Notes under the pieces: model-generated
What the model was told of the DNA's origin: nothing
Databases searched by the model: none
The model's input: only the letters and a program-made list of their open reading frames with translations
Program-made: the position numbers and the translations under genes
Assembly (NCBI RefSeq): GCF_036320965.1
Contig: NC_092279.1
Span: 20,093,429 to 20,157,428, forward strand
Direction of reading: 5' to 3'
Length of the DNA stretch: 64,000 nucleotides
Source of the DNA: Panulirus ornatus
Lineage: Eukaryota > Arthropoda > Malacostraca > Decapoda > Palinuridae
Shown here: positions 61,021 to 64,000 of the stretch, piece after piece
Layout of the letters: the number at the start of each line of letters is the position of its first letter
Position numbering within the stretch: position 1 is the stretch's first letter

Positions 61021-63697
61021 AAATACAGAATCGTAACTCCAAAGGATCATGTTTCCCGTCCAAGCTCTTCGAGGGCGACTCACACACCTCAGCTAACTCG
61101 CAGATGACAGCATCCACCAGCCGGGGGTGACGTCAGGGCATGACATCTTGCAAAGCCTTAAGGAGTTTTACCGCTGGCCGACGTGATTCAATACATCCTC
61201 CCGCCTCCGTCAGCGGGACGAGAGGAGAAGACTTAAAAGAAAAAAAAGACACACCCCAGCGAGTCTGGGTTCTTCCCCACCCCAGCAAAGAAGCAAAGAG
61301 CTCACTGCACTAAACTGCGACATAACCAGTGGGCCTCCGGCGATTTTTTTCTTTTTTTTTTTACGTCGGGGGAATTTTGCGTCTTCATGTATCTTAATGT
61401 ACGGCGTTGTTGTCGTCCGCGGGCCGGGGTACAACGACGGGAGGGACAAAAACACTCCTCGTTACTCCCTCCTCCTCCACACAGGTCGCAAGGACGCCAC
61501 CATGGATTTACGGACGCCCCCCCCCTACCTAACGTCATTCTACAGGAAACAGTAACAACAAGGTCATTACCGATCATCATAACGATCGTTAATGATAATG
61601 ATGGCGACGATGAAAAAAAAAAGAAAAGAAAGAGAGGTAATTGACTAATCTAGGGCATGCTCCTCCTCTCCTTGGTGAGATGTGTACTGAGGACCGCTGG
61701 GTGCGTTCTTACCTCATCCTGTGCCATGCAGACTACACCAACCCCACCCGCTCCTCTCCGCCGGGAGAACATCGGGGGGTCTTAACCCTGCTGACACACG
61801 AGTTATATTAACAACCATCTCAATCAGCTTTTCCTCGTGTGCACAATCGTGGGCCAGAGGCCAAACAAGCAACAAAGAGGCTTCCACCGATCCCCCAACA
61901 ACGTCATGTACAAGATGAGGGTTCTACAGTCCAATGACTCTCGCGGAGTCTCCTTAAACGTCTTATCTCTCTCTCTCTCATCATCACCACGACAGTCCAG
62001 GGATCATACAAGGGTGCCACCACCAGGGAGGACGCTGCTGCTGCTGGTGTGTGAACAGCTGAACACACTCGTGCGCTGTGCGGGAGGCAACAGCGGAGGT
62101 GTTGTGCTAATTACATGTACGCATCAAGATAAACACTTTCTGTCTTTGATGTGTAAACCTCGGCAGGAGGAGGAGGAGGAGGAGGAGGAAGAAGACCACC
62201 CCGAAGAGGCACCTGTCGTGGTCGGGGAGTCTACCAGCTGGCGGGCAGGTGGCTCGTGACGTGGTGTGACCACATCACCACCACCATCTGTGACTAAACC
62301 AGACCCTGCGTCGTCCTCCACTCTCGGCGGCCACAAAAACACAACAACGCGTACCGGCTGCAGGAGGTGCCACCACCCACCCAACACTGGTCAGGGTGGG
62401 GAGGGATGAGAGGTTGTGGCCCCAGGCTACAACATGACTCCCTCCCCCATCTCCCCCCCACCCTCACCCCAAAGAGGACTCAAACTCATGATGTATACTG
62501 ACTTTTAAACTGTACTGTCAACTGATATCAATCTGTTTCCCCAACTCGACACAGACGAATTAAATAATTCGCAGCGCCATACTGGGAATACCTCTGCACC
62601 GGCGGGATCTGCACACACACACACACATCTCGTCTTCCCTGCTGCTCCTGTAGTTACATTAACCAAGGGCTGTACCCGCTCCTCCTATTCTCCTGAGCTT
62701 GTTACGTAGGACCAAATGCACTCAGATTTAGACAGGAAGAAAAGAATCCCACAGTATCCTCTCCAAGCAAGTCATCCGCTCCACCCTAAACCACGCCTCA
62801 CCTTGCCTACACATCCAACGCTGCAACTCGCACAAAACAGGACACTAATCACTGGCTGCCTGTCAACCACAAATATTCACAATGAAACAAAAGATCCTCC
62901 TCCGAGGAGTACAATCCCACCTCAACATGCTCGGCACTCAGTTCTTTGCAACAGCACAAGACCTAAACCCCCACCCCTCCCATTCAAGTCACTCCATTAA
63001 CTAACCACCGACCCCAAAGGAGAGAAATAAATAACTCACCCCTGCCTCACGCTCCAGAACACGAACCCCCCACCCCCCAATTCACAGATCCATCCACCCT
63101 CCACCCTTAAGAAACACAACACTGACCAAAACAAACCATCGCTCACATGACCCGACAAGTACTTAACAACCGCTCTTCCTAACTCAACTCTCAAACATCA
63201 CCACACCACCACCCAGACGTACACACACACACACACACACATCTGAAACCACACTCCCCAGACATACAAGAGTCACACTCCCTCTCCTATGACCTCTCTG
63301 GTGATCGCCCATCACAAGAAACTATTCAACATATCCCAGGGCCCTTCAATGGCCCACAGTGTACGAATACCTTGCTGCACTCTTACTGCTCAGTGGCCCC
63401 GCCCTACCAAAATAGACGAGCACACATCATTACACTTTATGGTCTATGGTCCCGCCCAGCGGACGTAACCGGCTTCCTGAGCGCTGCGGGAGCCCCATAA
63501 AGATAGAATGGACTCCCCGAGGCAGGGAGCAAAGTACGTATTAACCTGAAATCCGTACCAGAGAAAAGGGGGACTTACGCAGCAAGGGAGGAAATGAATT
63601 TCGTCTTAAGACTTCCCAATGTAAATACCTTCTTGGTCGCCAAGCACCATCAATACGTACACAGTCCAGCGTAGTCAAGACATACAGTAATGTCTTC

Positions 63698-63699
<2 letters not shown>
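61021..63699. other. Non-coding, nothing recognised
   Basis: Mixed composition with short (GAG)n near 62166, (CA)n near 62612 and 63221, and a CG-rich patch near 61400. The longest frame (61837-62259, plus) contains a poly-Glu run from the GAG tract and no recognisable domain. Confidence 0.4.

Positions 63700-63755
<56 letters not shown>
63700..63755. repeat. (TA)n microsatellite
   Basis: About 27 TA units. Confidence 0.97.
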
Positions 63756-63759
<4 letters not shown>

Positions 63760-64000
63760 ACACAGTCTGTGGATAACATATACATAAAAAAAACAGGAAT
63801 AAGAAAAGACGGTTTGCCAGATCTTTCGTAAATATCTGTATACATTAGTGGTGTATTTTTCCTATCTCTCGTCACGGTGACTGTGTCCACAGCATGAGTC
63901 GCAAAGAAAAAAAAGATAAAAGTGAATATTCAAGTCTGTACGACACTTCGTCTGACACGGAAGCAATGATGTAGCTCAAGAGCCGCGCTGGATCGGTCAC

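Noticed and set aside
61837..62259. 140-codon plus-strand frame
   Set aside because: A GAG tract gives poly-Glu, the rest has no recognisable domain, and composition matches the surrounding non-coding DNA.

Overview
The window looks like eukaryotic nuclear DNA from an invertebrate, most likely a decapod crustacean. The reasons are one spliced gene with a very long intron, an extraordinary density of (TA)n, (AG)n/(CT)n and (CA)n/(GT)n arrays, tRNA-type SINE copies, and many independent minisatellites. The decapod call is inference from genome texture. No rRNA, mitochondrial or marker gene is present to fix the species.

Only one protein gene can be supported: an ataxin-1 (ATXN1 / Atx-1) orthologue on the minus strand. 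Its AXH domain is split between two exons. Exon A is 19044-20272: a proline-rich N-terminal region plus the first half of AXH, ending at a GTGAGT donor. Exon B is 4236-4703: the second half of AXH, a Ser/Pro-rich linker and the C-terminal RKRRWSDP motif, beginning after a TTTGATTTACAG acceptor. The two join in phase 0 across a 14.3-kb intron and give 563 codons from the first in-frame Met of exon A. Exon A itself begins at a splice acceptor, so at least one further 5' exon lies at higher coordinates and was not found. By family knowledge the product is a nuclear co-repressor whose AXH domain binds Capicua.

Layout. 1-4235: AT-rich, nearly free of microsatellites, no coding; plausibly 3' UTR and downstream flank of ATXN1. 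4236-4703: exon B. 4704-19043: intron, holding a roughly 3-kb decayed tandem array (4.85-7.76 kb), a CpG-rich block with paired inverted CCAAT boxes (10.55-11.87 kb), an inverted-repeat cluster (12.76-13.25 kb) and many microsatellites. 19044-20272: GC-rich exon A. 20273-64000: no recognisable coding sequence; a patchwork of SINEs, an A-tailed dispersed element that is nearly always flanked by (TA)n, more than a dozen minisatellites with units of 20-42 bp, and two further CpG-rich islands (38.0-38.5 and 56.1-57.0 kb) that are candidate promoters or 5' exons.

The hidden structure I consider most worth following is: a satellite grown out of a SINE tail (28.57-29.26 kb), an element-driven spread of (TA)n tracts, a long fold-back at 33.27-33.77 kb, and a family of GTCGA-anchored arrays at 55-60 kb. 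I found no convincing evidence of a new enzymatic or defence system.
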